Assembly (NCBI GenBank): GCA_028820325.1 | Contig: JAPPJO010000112.1 | Location: 1 to 62,465 of the forward strand | Length of the DNA: 62,465 nucleotides | Direction of reading: 5' to 3' | Source of the DNA: Gammaproteobacteria bacterium | GTDB taxonomy: Bacteria; Gemmatimonadota; Gemmatimonadetes; Longimicrobiales; Gaopeijiaceae | Shown: positions 7,733-16,439 of the stretch, piece after piece | Numbering within the stretch: the stretch's first letter is position 1 | How the letters are laid out: each line of letters opens with the position of its first letter | The notes under the pieces: model-generated | Seen by the model: the letters and a program-made list of their open reading frames with translations, nothing else | Told to the model about the DNA's origin: nothing | Databases searched by the model: none | Made by a program: the position numbers and the translations under genes

Positions 7733-8168
7733 AGTTGAAGGTGTAGGTGCAGACCAACTCGGGCACTTCGTCATTCAGAATCGATTCCACCTCGCAGATG
7801 GTCTCGTCGCGCACGAACAGTTGCAGCGACACCTGCGGCGTCTCTTCCGTCTCCATCGGCCGGCCGACGCTTACGAAGATGCGGCCTCCTCCGCCGAGCG
7901 CGAAATCGGCCTGATAGCCGGGGTTGATGGATGAAGTGTCGGCCCTGACCAGTTCTTCCCGGCGATTGCCGAAGTTGTCGAAGATGAACACGAACTGGGT
8001 CGATGTCACCAAGGTCAGGGGACCAGGACCCGGGCCGCCGACGGTGATGCTTGCGCTCGTCGGGGCTTCGGTGGGCCCATCCAGGATCGAGCAGGCCGTC
8101 AGGGCCGACAGGCCCGCGACGACCGCGAACCACCTCATCCGCATCCGCTTTGCGGAGTATGCACTCAT
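7731..8168 (-). CDS. Hypothetical lipoprotein
   Basis: 145-aa predicted lipoprotein of unknown function. A basic N-terminus (KRMRMRW) and hydrophobic segment lead to the lipobox L-T-A-C at Cys26. The mature region is beta-rich (SITVGGPG, QFVFIFDNFGNRREEL, IFVSVGRP, VSLQLFVRDETICEV) and ends with a two-Cys segment that could form a disulfide. The start at 8168 has GAGGTGA four bases upstream. Located between the coiled-coil gene and the RidA operon with separate spacing, so probably monocistronic. Confidence 0.7.
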   Translation of the reverse strand: MSAYSAKRMRMRWFAVVAGLSALTACSILDGPTEAPTSASITVGGPGPGPLTLVTSTQFVFIFDNFGNRREELVRADTSSINPGYQADFALGGGGRIFVSVGRPMETEETPQVSLQLFVRDETICEVESILNDEVPELVCTYTFN

Positions 8169-8220
8169 GAAATCACCTCATTGCAGGAGAGCCGCGACGC
8201 GCGCGGGCCCAATCGTGGTG

Positions 8221-8237
8221 ACACACACACCACCACC
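8221..8237. repeat. CA/CCA simple-sequence tract
   Basis: A short ACACACACACCACCACC tract lies between the lipoprotein start and the RidA stop. It is a low-complexity slippage-prone sequence with no obvious role. Confidence 0.6.
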
Positions 8238-8295
8238 TTAATCGTGCCGGATTCGACAACGCTCCGCCAGTGCGCCGGCGAGGAAGCAGCCGCGC

Positions 8296-8682
8296 TCAGG
8301 GAAGCAGCGCGATGGCGTCGACCTCGACGCTCACGTTCCTGGGCAGCGCGCCTGCCTGCACGGTCGAGCGCGCGGGACGGTGGTCGCCGAAGTGCTCGGC
8401 GTAGACCTCGTTCATGGCGGCGAACTCGCCCATGTCCGCGAGGAAGACGGTCGTCTTGACTACGGTGGACAGCGACGCGCCCGAGGCCTCCAGCACGGCT
8501 GCCAGATTGCGCAGAACCTGATGCGTCTGTTCCTGGATGTCGCCCCTGAGCAGTTCGCCCGTCGATGGGACCAGCGGGATCTGCCCGGAGGCGAAGAGAA
8601 GCCCTCGCGCGGCGATCGCCTGGGAGTAGGGACCGATGGCCTTCGGGGCGCCGTCCGTGTGCACGACCGTTGTTTCGCTCAT
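8296..8682 (-). CDS. ridA: RidA family imine/enamine deaminase
   Basis: 128-aa RidA (YjgF/YER057c/UK114) protein. Family members hydrolyse the enamine/imine intermediates, above all 2-aminoacrylate, released by PLP-dependent dehydratases, preventing damage to other PLP enzymes. The sequence has the family landmarks: GPYSQAI near residue 17, SGQIPL, the central block Q-VL-NL-AVLEASGASLS-VVKTTVFLADM, and the terminal PARSTVQAGALPRNVSVEVDAIA with the substrate-binding Arg. Length is standard. Its ATG overlaps the stop of the upstream PLP enzyme gene (ATGA), which strongly suggests RidA detoxifies that enzyme's product. Confidence 0.93.
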   Translation of the reverse strand: MSETTVVHTDGAPKAIGPYSQAIAARGLLFASGQIPLVPSTGELLRGDIQEQTHQVLRNLAAVLEASGASLSTVVKTTVFLADMGEFAAMNEVYAEHFGDHRPARSTVQAGALPRNVSVEVDAIALLP

Positions 8683-9839
8683 TGGGTGTCAGACTCCGTG
8701 GTGGATGCGGTTACGTGGCTGAGGTTCATCCGACTCCGGGACGCGACTCGTCCTCTTCCTTCGATCGGCCAGGTTTCGCAGCGGTCTCCTTCGTGTGCGA
8801 TGACGCGGTCCTGCAGGTTCACCGAGACGCAGACGTGGTTCGGCAGCAGCCGCACGAGCTCGCCCACGCGCGGACGCCAGTCCGTGCTCGTGATATCCAG
8901 CACGCCGTGCTCCTCCGAGAGGGCGACTACGCGCACCTCCGGCCGCCCGGCCAGGGCGGCGTATCCGATGCCGGCGGTGTCGTGCAGCTCCTTTGAGAGC
9001 GCCTTGGAGCCCGCGTCCACCACCGCCCGCCCGGGGACCGCGGTGCTCACCACCGTGGCGAGGATCGAGTAGGCGCACTCGCGGCCGCGAGCCACGCCCA
9101 TGCCGGTCATGTCGAGGTCGTTGTAGATGACGGTGCCGGCCCGCACCTCGGTCAGCCGGGGAAGAAGGTGACTGTGCCAGAGCGTGGGGCTCGACCCGCC
9201 GCTGACGACCTCGGGCGCCAGGCCGGCCCCGCCGAGCGTTGCGCAGCAGGACTCGAGCCGCTCCGCGAGCGCACCGATCGCCTGCTCCTGCTCCGACACA
9301 TGCGTGCGGATGTGCCCCGGGTAGAACATGATGCCCCGGTACTCCAGACCCTCCGCGTCGCGGGCGAGCGCCGCCAGCAGGCCGGCCTCCCGTGCCGTCT
9401 GCACCCCCGTTCGTCCCAGCCCCACATCCACCTCGACCAGGACACCTACCGTCCTTGCGGCCGCCCGCGCGGCCTCTGCCAGGCCCCGCAGCGCCACCTC
9501 CGAATCCAGGGCCACGGTCAGCGCGACCCGCTCGGGAAGCGCCATAAGCCGATCCAGCTTCCTCTTTCCGAGGAGCGGATAGGCGAGCAGCAGGTCATCG
9601 CAGACCCGAGCCATGACCTCGGCCTCGTGGGGCGTGGCCACGGTGAGCCCCCGCGCACCGGCCTCCAGCTGGATGCGGGCGAGCGCGAGGCTCTTGTGGG
9701 TCTTCACATGCGGGCGCCAAGCGATCCCGTGCCGCGCCGCGTAGGCGGCTACCCTGGCCGCGTTGGCGCGCGCCCTCGCCAGGTCCACGAGGGCGACCGG
9801 GGTCTCCGCGTCCGCGAGACCGGCGGGGATTACGCTCAA
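8679..9839 (-). CDS. Fold-III PLP D-serine dehydratase / D-threonine aldolase family enzyme
   Basis: 386-aa alanine-racemase-fold PLP enzyme of the DSD1/D-threonine aldolase group. TPVALVDLARARAN is the usual N-terminus. RPHVKTHK supplies the PLP lysine (K46), and the C-terminal domain has EEHG and PNHVC. The H335-x-C337 pair matches the zinc site described for eukaryotic-type D-serine dehydratase better than the His-x-Asp site reported for D-threonine aldolase, so dehydration of D-serine (or a 3-hydroxy-D-amino acid) to an aminoacrylate is my preferred reading. The adjacent RidA supports this. The frame is open far upstream, but TTG at 9839 overlaps the thioredoxin-gene stop (TTGA) and begins the conserved protein. 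Substrate unproven. Confidence 0.85.
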   Translation of the reverse strand: MSVIPAGLADAETPVALVDLARARANAARVAAYAARHGIAWRPHVKTHKSLALARIQLEAGARGLTVATPHEAEVMARVCDDLLLAYPLLGKRKLDRLMALPERVALTVALDSEVALRGLAEAARAAARTVGVLVEVDVGLGRTGVQTAREAGLLAALARDAEGLEYRGIMFYPGHIRTHVSEQEQAIGALAERLESCCATLGGAGLAPEVVSGGSSPTLWHSHLLPRLTEVRAGTVIYNDLDMTGMGVARGRECAYSILATVVSTAVPGRAVVDAGSKALSKELHDTAGIGYAALAGRPEVRVVALSEEHGVLDITSTDWRPRVGELVRLLPNHVCVSVNLQDRVIAHEGDRCETWPIEGRGRVASRSRMNLSHVTASTTESDTQ

Positions 9840-10423
9840 CCCAGGGCCGCCTCCAGGGCCTCGAAGAACTCCCGGTCTTCCTCGGACACCGGACCGACGC
9901 GCACGAAGCGGATCGTTCCTTCCCGGTCGACAAGGTAGCTGGCCGGGAGACCGACGGCGCGGAAGGCGTCCATCGAACGCATCTCCGGATCGTGCAGGAT
10001 CGTGTAGGTCACGCCGTACTCGCCGGCGAACTCGCGCACCACATCCTCGAATCCGGCGTCGTCCACGGAGATGCCCACGATCTCGAAGCCCCGCTCGCGG
10101 TGCTCGTCGTAGAGCGACTGCAGGAAGGGCGTCTCGAACCGGCAGGGCGCGCACCAGGTGGCCCAGAGGTTGACCAGCAGGACCTCGCCGCGCAGGTCGG
10201 AGAGCGCCACCGCTTCGCCGTCCAGGGTGGCGGCCCGCACATCGGGCACCGGGTCCCCCGCGGTCGGAGGTCGATCGACCGGCGCGCACGCCGTGCTGAG
10301 CCAGAGGATGGCCAGGGCTGCCCGAAACGGACGGGGGCCCGGTCCTGCCGGGCTGAACCATCGGATGAGAGAGCTGATGTCCTGGCTCCTGGTTCGCGTT
10401 TCGCGGGAAGATGCGTAGCGCAA
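9836..10423 (-). CDS. TlpA/ResA-like thioredoxin-fold lipoprotein
   Basis: 195-aa membrane-anchored thiol-disulfide oxidoreductase or peroxiredoxin-like protein. A hydrophobic segment ends in the lipobox LSTAC (Cys46), followed by a TlpA-type domain: VPDVRAATLDGEAVALSDLRGEVLLVNLWATWCAPC with the catalytic C91-A-P-C94, then GVTYTILHDP and the cis-Pro region GLPASYLVDREGTI. Such proteins reduce periplasmic disulfides, for example in cytochrome c maturation, or have specialised partners. The start at 10423 is a TTG with a long basic lead, so the true N-terminus is uncertain. It overlaps the PLP enzyme gene by three bases, making a three-gene operon of unusual composition. Confidence 0.85.
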   Translation of the reverse strand: MRYASSRETRTRSQDISSLIRWFSPAGPGPRPFRAALAILWLSTACAPVDRPPTAGDPVPDVRAATLDGEAVALSDLRGEVLLVNLWATWCAPCRFETPFLQSLYDEHRERGFEIVGISVDDAGFEDVVREFAGEYGVTYTILHDPEMRSMDAFRAVGLPASYLVDREGTIRFVRVGPVSEEDREFFEALEAALG

Positions 10424-10606
10424 TCACGGGCGCGGGCCGTAAGTTCAACTTCCGTCCCCGTAACCGCAACGATGCCGCCCGCAGCGCCCGCGAGCGCGCG
10501 CGGACCTTACCCCCCAAGCACCGTGTACTGACGCCATCATCCGCTACGCTCGCCCACGCCTCCAGTCAGCATCCGGCTGCGCGACGACATACGCCAAGGT
10601 CAGGCC

Positions 10607-13600
10607 ATGACATCCTCCTCCTCGTCCGCCGTCCGCCGGAGCCTGTGCGCCGGGATCCTGCCGGCCGTCGCCATACTGACGGGCCTGCTCCTGCCCGAAC
10701 CGATCGAAGCCCAGTACTTCGGGCGAAACAAGGTGCAGTACGACTCCTTCGATTTCCGGGTCATGAAGACCCCCCACTTCGACATCCACTACTACAACGA
10801 GGCCGCGGTCGCGATCGAGGACGCCGCCCGCATGTCGGAGCGCTGGTACGAGCGTCTGGCGCGCACCTTCCAGCACGAGTTCGAGCGGCCCAAGCCGGTC
10901 ATCCTGTACGCCGATCATCCCGACTTCCAGCAGACCAACACCCTTGCGGGCTTCATCAGCGAGGGCACCGGCGGCGTGACCGAGTCGCTGAAGAATCGCG
11001 TCATCATGCCGCTGGCGGGCACCTACTACGACACCGACCACGTGCTCGGCCACGAGCTGGTGCACGCCTTCCAGTACAACATCGCCCAGTCGCGGAGCGG
11101 AGGCGGGCTGCGCGGCATGGCCCAGTTGCCGCTGTGGGTGGTGGAGGGGATGGCCGAATACCTCTCGGTCGGACGCGAAGATCCCCTTACCGGCATGTGG
11201 CTGCGCGATGCCCTCCTGCGCGACGACGTGCCCACGCTCGAGCAGATGACCCGGGAACGGCGCTTCTTCCCCTACCGCTTCGGTCAGGCTTTCTGGACCT
11301 ACGTCGGCGGCACCTATGGCGATGAGGCCGTAACCGAGCTGTACCGCCGCTCGCTCCGGGTGGGGTGGGAGAACGCCATCGTGAGCGTGCTGGGCAAGAC
11401 CCAGGACTCGGTATCCGCGGACTGGCACCAGGCGATCGAGAGCGAGTACCGGCCGCTCATGGCCGGCCGCTCGGCGCCTGGCGAAGTGGGTGCCCTGCTG
11501 CTCGCTCCTTCCACGGGGGGCGGGAGCCAGAACGTGGCGCCCTCGGTCAGCCCCGATGGCCGTTACGTGGCCTTCATCTCCGAGAGGGACCTCTTCTCGG
11601 TCGACCTGTTCATGGCCGACGCACGCACCGGGAGAATCATCCGCAGACTGTCGAGCGCCGCCTCGGATGCGCACATGGACGCGCTCCGCTTTCTCGACTC
11701 CTCGGGTTCCTGGTCTCCGGACGGGCAGCTGTTCGCCTTCGTGGCGATCGCCGACGGAGACAACCAGCTCGTCATCGTGGATGTCGACAACTCCGACGTG
11801 GAGCAGCGCTTCGAGGTCGAGAAGGCCAACATCGGGGCCATCTCCAACCCCGCCTGGTCTCCGGACGGCGGTTCGATCGTGTTCGCGGGACAGTCGGGGG
11901 GCATCGCCGACCTGTTCATGCTCGACATCGAGACGGAACAGATCACCCGCCTCACCAACGACAAGCACGGGGACATGCAGCCGGCGTTCTCACCCGACGG
12001 CTCCATGCTCGCCTTCGTCTCCGACCGGGGACCCGAAACGAACTTCACCGACCTCGTCTACAGCCGGCCGCGCATCGCGCTTCTCGACATGGAGACCCGC
12101 GAGATCCGTACGCTCGACCTGTTCGACAACGTCAAGCACCTCAACCCGCAGTTCACTCCGGACGGCCAGGGCCTCTACTTCATCTCCGACCAGGACGGCT
12201 TCAGCGACATCTACCGCGTGAACCTTCCCACCGGCGAGATCTATCGTGTGACCAACATCGCGACCGCGGTCAGCGGCATCACGAGCGGTTCGCCGGCCAT
12301 GAGCGTCGCCTCGCAGACCGGCACCCTGGTGTTCTCGGTCTTCGATGAATTCGAGTTCCACATCTACTCGCTCTCCTCCCAGGAAGCGGGCGCGGCCCAG
12401 GAGCTGGCGCGCGAGGGAACGGAAGTCCCCGAGGGCCGTCTGATTCCACCCGCGGATCCGCTCGTGCGCAGCCGGGTCGCGAACTACCTGGCCGATCCGC
12501 TCACCGGGCTGCCTCCCACGGGGACGTACGTCTCCGAAGAGGCATCCACCTACGACCCCGGCCTGAAGCTCGACTACGTGGGTCAGCCGATGATCGGCAT
12601 CGGAGCCGGCGACATCTACGGCAACAACCTGCAGGGCGGAGCCGCGGCGTTCTTCAGCGACATGCTTGGAGACCGCACTCTGGGGGTCGCCGTCCAGGCC
12701 CAGGGCACCTTCAAGGATGTGGGCGGACAGTTCCTGTACCAGAACATGAAACGGCGCTGGAACTGGGGCGTCTCGGGAGGACGAATACCCTATCAGCTGG
12801 TGTGGGCGAGTTTCGAACGTTCGCCGAACGGCATGCCCGCCATGCGGGCCCTGCGGGAGCGGATCTACATCGACCAGGCGATCGGAATGCTGGCGTACCC
12901 CTTCTCCACCACGCAGCGGATCGAGACCCGATTCGGCATGACCCGCTACTCCTTCGACCTGGAAGAGGAGTACCTGTTCTACGACCCGCTCGGGCGTTTG
13001 ATGGATCGGCGCGTCCGCGAGCTGGAGGATCCGCAGCCGCCCCTCAACATGTTCCACGCATCGATCGCGCTGGTGGGCGACAACTCCTATTCCGCCTTCA
13101 CCTCTCCGGTGCGGGGGTCCAGGTACCGCTTCGAGTACGAGAACACGGTGGGTACCGCCGACTTCCATACCCTTACCGCCGACTACCGCCGGTACTTCAA
13201 CCCGATGCGCGAGCTAACCGTCGCCTTCAGGGCGATGCACTACGGGCGCTACGGCATCACCCCCGACGAGACCCAGTCCGGGCTGCGCCAGATCTTCCTG
13301 GGATACGAGAGCCTCATCCGCGGCTACGCGAGAGAGAGCTTCGACTTCACCGGCTGCGGGGGGGAGATCTGCCCGGAAGCCGAGCGCTACCGGCAGCTGT
13401 TCGGCCAGCGCATCCAGGTGTTCAACTTTGAATTCCGGGTTCCGATCACCGGCGTGAGCCAGTTCGGCCTGCTCAACCTGCCGTTCCTGCCCATCGAGCT
13501 GGTCACCTTCGCCGACGTGGGGCTGGCGTGGGACGACTTCGGGACCGTGGATCTGCGCTTTGACAGACAGACGACGGATCGGGTTCCCGTCTTCAGCACC

Positions 13601-13720
13601 GGCGTCTCGGCGCGGGCCAACCTGCTCGGGTTCCTGATCCTGGAAAGCTACTACGCCTACCCGTTCCAGCGGCCCGACAAGGGCTGGCACTGGGGCTTCA
13701 CCCTGGCGCCGGGCTGGTAG
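10607..13720 (+). CDS. Zinc peptidase / PD40 beta-propeller / outer-membrane barrel fusion protein
   Basis: 1037-aa exported protein with three parts. After a signal peptide (to about residue 35, ending IEAQ) comes a gluzincin-like peptidase_MA domain with H149-E-L-V-H153 and E184 in GMAEYLS, consistent with an HExxH...E zinc site. Residues about 300-600 hold PD40/TolB-type propeller repeats (SPDGRYVAFISERD, WSPDGQLFAFVA, WSPDGGSIVFAG, FSPDGSMLAFVSDRG, FTPDGQGLYFISD). The C-terminal 350 residues are Tyr/Gly/Arg-rich with alternating hydrophobics and end in G-F-T-L-A-P-G-W, as in BamA/TamA-like surface-antigen barrels. A surface-exposed peptidase or receptor is the likely role. The signal-peptide ATG has AGG eight bases upstream. 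Confidence 0.82.
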   Translation: MTSSSSSAVRRSLCAGILPAVAILTGLLLPEPIEAQYFGRNKVQYDSFDFRVMKTPHFDIHYYNEAAVAIEDAARMSERWYERLARTFQHEFERPKPVILYADHPDFQQTNTLAGFISEGTGGVTESLKNRVIMPLAGTYYDTDHVLGHELVHAFQYNIAQSRSGGGLRGMAQLPLWVVEGMAEYLSVGREDPLTGMWLRDALLRDDVPTLEQMTRERRFFPYRFGQAFWTYVGGTYGDEAVTELYRRSLRVGWENAIVSVLGKTQDSVSADWHQAIESEYRPLMAGRSAPGEVGALLLAPSTGGGSQNVAPSVSPDGRYVAFISERDLFSVDLFMADARTGRIIRRLSSAASDAHMDALRFLDSSGSWSPDGQLFAFVAIADGDNQLVIVDVDNSDVEQRFEVEKANIGAISNPAWSPDGGSIVFAGQSGGIADLFMLDIETEQITRLTNDKHGDMQPAFSPDGSMLAFVSDRGPETNFTDLVYSRPRIALLDMETREIRTLDLFDNVKHLNPQFTPDGQGLYFISDQDGFSDIYRVNLPTGEIYRVTNIATAVSGITSGSPAMSVASQTGTLVFSVFDEFEFHIYSLSSQEAGAAQELAREGTEVPEGRLIPPADPLVRSRVANYLADPLTGLPPTGTYVSEEASTYDPGLKLDYVGQPMIGIGAGDIYGNNLQGGAAAFFSDMLGDRTLGVAVQAQGTFKDVGGQFLYQNMKRRWNWGVSGGRIPYQLVWASFERSPNGMPAMRALRERIYIDQAIGMLAYPFSTTQRIETRFGMTRYSFDLEEEYLFYDPLGRLMDRRVRELEDPQPPLNMFHASIALVGDNSYSAFTSPVRGSRYRFEYENTVGTADFHTLTADYRRYFNPMRELTVAFRAMHYGRYGITPDETQSGLRQIFLGYESLIRGYARESFDFTGCGGEICPEAERYRQLFGQRIQVFNFEFRVPITGVSQFGLLNLPFLPIELVTFADVGLAWDDFGTVDLRFDRQTTDRVPVFSTGVSARANLLGFLILESYYAYPFQRPDKGWHWGFTLAPGW

Positions 13721-13742
13721 ACGGCCCAAACCTCAGGCCGTC
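13720..13742. terminator. Bidirectional hairpin between convergent genes
   Basis: GACGGCC (13720-13726) pairs with GGCCGTC (13736-13742) around a 9-base loop. It occupies the whole 20-base gap between the barrel-protein stop and the mlaD stop, so it probably serves both directions, though without a T-run. Confidence 0.5.
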
Positions 13743-14697
13743 AGAAGATCGAGAGGCTGATGTACCTGCCGGGATTCTCGCGGATGTCGTCCAGCAGCAG
13801 CTGGAGACTCGATGCGCCCGCGGTAAGGTTGTCGTAGAGCGACTCGTCGTGGGACAGCCTCCCCAGGGTACCCTCCCCGCGCTCCATGCGTCCGAGGATG
13901 GCGCGCAGGTCGGCGAGCGCCGGATCGAGGATTTCGAGATTCCGGTTGACCGCCGCGAGCGCGGAATCCGCCCGCATCGCGGCGCTCTCGAGCGCGGGTG
14001 CCGTTGACGACGTCGTGCTGCTCACCGAGCGAGCGGCTTCGTTGATCGACTCGACCAGTTGGCTGATCTCGTTCCTCTGCTCGCGGACGATGACCGCAAA
14101 GTCCGTGAGCACGGACTCCAGTTCCTGCGCGCTGGCCTGAAACGACGCCACCGTGGGCTCGTTCAGCAGGGCCGCCATGCGCTGGATCATGTCTTCGGCG
14201 TCGTCGCCGATTTCCGATACGATGCCGAAGACGTCCGAACTCACTGTCCCCTGCAGGACGTCGCCGCCCTCCGCCATGACGGCGGAGTTTCCGGGCACGA
14301 TCTCCACGGTGCGACCTCCCATCAAACCGATGCCCACCAGCCGCACCTGGGAGTCGCCGGGAATCTCGTATTCCCCTTCGATTTCGAGCTCGATGCTCAC
14401 CCCCGCGGGCACCATGACGAAGCTCATCACCCGCCCGATGTTGACGCCGCGCATCTGCACGGGATCGGATCTTCGCAGTCCGCCCGCGTTCTCCACCACG
14501 GCCATGACCGAATAGCGCCCCCGGAACATGGACGGATCGGTCAGCATGAAGAGGGCGATCAGCGTAGCCAGCACTCCTGCGACGATGAAGATGCCGACGC
14601 GCGCCTCGCTCATGAGCGCCCGCGGCGGGACGGCGTGCCTGAGTTCCGCGTCCGAGGGCCCGGAGCTCGTCCGGTAGTCCGTTTCCGCTTCGTTCAT
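13741..14697 (-). CDS. mlaD: MlaD-family MCE-domain lipid-transport protein
   Basis: 318-aa substrate-binding subunit of an Mla-type ABC system that moves phospholipids between the inner and outer membranes. One transmembrane helix (about residues 34-53, VGIFIVAGVLATLIALFML) is followed by a single MCE domain (about 58-140) with GLRRSDPVQMRGVNIGRV, VRLVGIGLMGGRTVEI and PGNSAV. The remaining 150 residues are a helical tail rich in Ala/Glu that likely forms coiled coils, longer than in E. coli MlaD. Its ATG overlaps the mlaF stop (ATGA), completing an mlaE-mlaF-mlaD operon. No MlaB or MlaC gene is in view. Confidence 0.92.
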   Translation of the reverse strand: MNEAETDYRTSSGPSDAELRHAVPPRALMSEARVGIFIVAGVLATLIALFMLTDPSMFRGRYSVMAVVENAGGLRRSDPVQMRGVNIGRVMSFVMVPAGVSIELEIEGEYEIPGDSQVRLVGIGLMGGRTVEIVPGNSAVMAEGGDVLQGTVSSDVFGIVSEIGDDAEDMIQRMAALLNEPTVASFQASAQELESVLTDFAVIVREQRNEISQLVESINEAARSVSSTTSSTAPALESAAMRADSALAAVNRNLEILDPALADLRAILGRMERGEGTLGRLSHDESLYDNLTAGASSLQLLLDDIRENPGRYISLSIF

Positions 14698-15476
14698 GTC
14701 GTTGCCACCAGGTCTACCGCGGCCTCGGCAGCGGTTCTGTCCACGAATGCTCTCACGATCGGATCGCCGCTTGCCCGGAAGGCCGTGGGGCTTCCGAGGA
14801 ACCGGAGCCGCCTGCCCTCCAGCATCGCCACCCGGTTACACATCTCCAGCCCTCCCTCGATGTCGTGGGTCACGATGACCGAAGTCACGTCCAGTTCGCG
14901 GGAGAGACGCCGGATCTGGCGCTGCACTCCCGCGGTGTTGACCGGGTCCAGCCCGGTGGTCGGTTCATCCCAGAGGAGGATGTCCGGCCCTCCCACGATG
15001 GCGCGCGCGATCCCCACCCGCTTCTTCATCCCGCCGGAAAGCTCGGCGGGAAGTTTGGTCATCACTTCACGCGGGTCCAGGAGAACCCGTTCCAGCGCCT
15101 CCCACACCAGGCGCGCGATGCGCACACCGTCCATGGCCCGAAGGCGCCTGAGAGGCAGTCCCGTCTCCACGTTCTCAAAGACGTTCAGCGAATCGAAGAG
15201 CGCCGCATGCTGAAACACGTACCCGACCTTGTCGCGGATCTTCCGCACGTCCCTGCGATCCCCGAAGAAGACCGACCTGCCGTCCACCTCCACGTCGCCC
15301 CGGTCGGGCACGATCAGCCCGATGGTGGTCTTGAGCAGGACGCTCTTTCCGGCACCGGAGGCGCCGAAGAGGCCGAACATCTCTCCCGGGAAGATGTCCA
15401 GGTCGATGCCCTCCAGGACGGGCAGGTCGAACGCCTTGTGCACTCCGCGATACCGGATGACGGGGCGGGTCTGCAT
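14694..15476 (-). CDS. mlaF: MlaF-type ABC transporter ATP-binding protein
   Basis: 260-aa cytoplasmic ATPase that powers the Mla lipid transporter. Walker A GASGAGKS (residues 38-45), Q-loop Gln89 in VFQHAALFDS, signature LSGGM (146-150) and Walker B ILLWDEPTTGLDP (166-178) are all intact, and the H-loop His is present in VIVTHD. The AALFDSLNVFENVETGLPLR segment is typical of MlaF rather than of sugar or amino-acid ABC proteins. It starts six bases downstream of mlaE and overlaps mlaD. Confidence 0.94.
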   Translation of the reverse strand: MQTRPVIRYRGVHKAFDLPVLEGIDLDIFPGEMFGLFGASGAGKSVLLKTTIGLIVPDRGDVEVDGRSVFFGDRRDVRKIRDKVGYVFQHAALFDSLNVFENVETGLPLRRLRAMDGVRIARLVWEALERVLLDPREVMTKLPAELSGGMKKRVGIARAIVGGPDILLWDEPTTGLDPVNTAGVQRQIRRLSRELDVTSVIVTHDIEGGLEMCNRVAMLEGRRLRFLGSPTAFRASGDPIVRAFVDRTAAEAAVDLVATT

Positions 15477-15482
15477 CGCGCC

Positions 15483-16286
15483 CTAGTCGAGCAGGAGGGG
15501 TGGGAAGAGGGCGTCCATGATCAGAACCGCCAGCGTCATGAACATGACCGCCTGCGTCGTCGTCTTGCCGACTCCTTCGGCTCCTCCCTCCGTCCGCAAT
15601 CCCATGTGGATGGCGACGACGGGGATGGTGAAACCGAAGACGAGCGCCTTCGTGAGGGAGTAGAAGAGATCCCAGGACTGCCAGTAGAGACGCGCCCCGT
15701 ACAGGAAGCTGTTGGGCCCGAGCCCCACGGTGAGCTGGGCCGAGACCATGCCGGCCAGGATGCCCACCAGATTCGCGACCGCAACCAGGATGGGGACCAC
15801 GACGATGCCCGCGACCACCCTGGGAGCAGCCAGAATCGACACCGGATCCCGCCCTACGCTGTAGAAGGCGTCGATCTGCTCGGAGACCTTCATGGTCCCG
15901 AGTTCCGCGGTGATGCGGGCGCCCACCCGCCCTACCAGCACGATCGCCGTCAGGACCGGTCCCATCTCCAGAACCACCGACTCGGTGACGATGCTGCCCA
16001 GTACGTACAGGGGAATGGCCCCGGTGAACTGGTAGCCGCCCTGCTGGCTCGTGACGATGCCGGCGAGAACGGCCGTCAGGATCACGATGGGGAGGCTCTG
16101 CACGCCCATCACGTACATCTGCCGCAGGATCGACCGCAGCGAGACCCGGAGGCCGACGAGCGCAGCGACGATGTCGCGCAACAGGATCGCGATCTCGCCG
16201 GAGTGCTGCAGCACGGTGCGGCCGGCGCGCGCCACCTGCGCCAGTCCGCGTTCGGCCCGGGAAGGGGTCTCGGAGGATCCGGGCAT
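15483..16286 (-). CDS. mlaE: MlaE-family ABC transporter permease
   Basis: About 267-aa inner-membrane permease of the Mla lipid transporter with five or six predicted helices. Family blocks are RQMYVMGVQSLPIVILTAVLAGIV, the E-L-G-T-M-K-V-S-E-Q-I-D-A coupling segment, and VVAIHMGLRTEGGAEGVG near the end, followed by a terminal helix. The frame is open to 16364. I use the ATG at 16286 (MPGSSETPSRAERG) because it places the conserved protein at the usual distance from the start. Neither start has a clear Shine-Dalgarno, so this is uncertain. First of three mla genes, downstream of the DUF374 acyltransferase. Confidence 0.9.
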   Translation of the reverse strand: MPGSSETPSRAERGLAQVARAGRTVLQHSGEIAILLRDIVAALVGLRVSLRSILRQMYVMGVQSLPIVILTAVLAGIVTSQQGGYQFTGAIPLYVLGSIVTESVVLEMGPVLTAIVLVGRVGARITAELGTMKVSEQIDAFYSVGRDPVSILAAPRVVAGIVVVPILVAVANLVGILAGMVSAQLTVGLGPNSFLYGARLYWQSWDLFYSLTKALVFGFTIPVVAIHMGLRTEGGAEGVGKTTTQAVMFMTLAVLIMDALFPPLLLD

Positions 16287-16439
16287 GGTTTTCGGGAGGG
16301 CTCTCCAGCCTGTGGGAGGATACACGCCCGCGGGCACGCGAAGCATGTACCGCGTGCGCAGCATCCAAGTGCGTGGAAAGCATCTACGATTGCGCAGCCG
16401 ATGGCAAGGGATCGGGGGCGCGCACGAGCGCTTGCGGGC

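Noticed and set aside
8679..10517. A 612-aa continuous frame suggesting a fusion protein
   Set aside because: The first 226 codons are the antisense-like shadow frame of the thioredoxin gene and lack domain content. The conserved PLP enzyme begins at the TTG at 9839, overlapping the thioredoxin stop.
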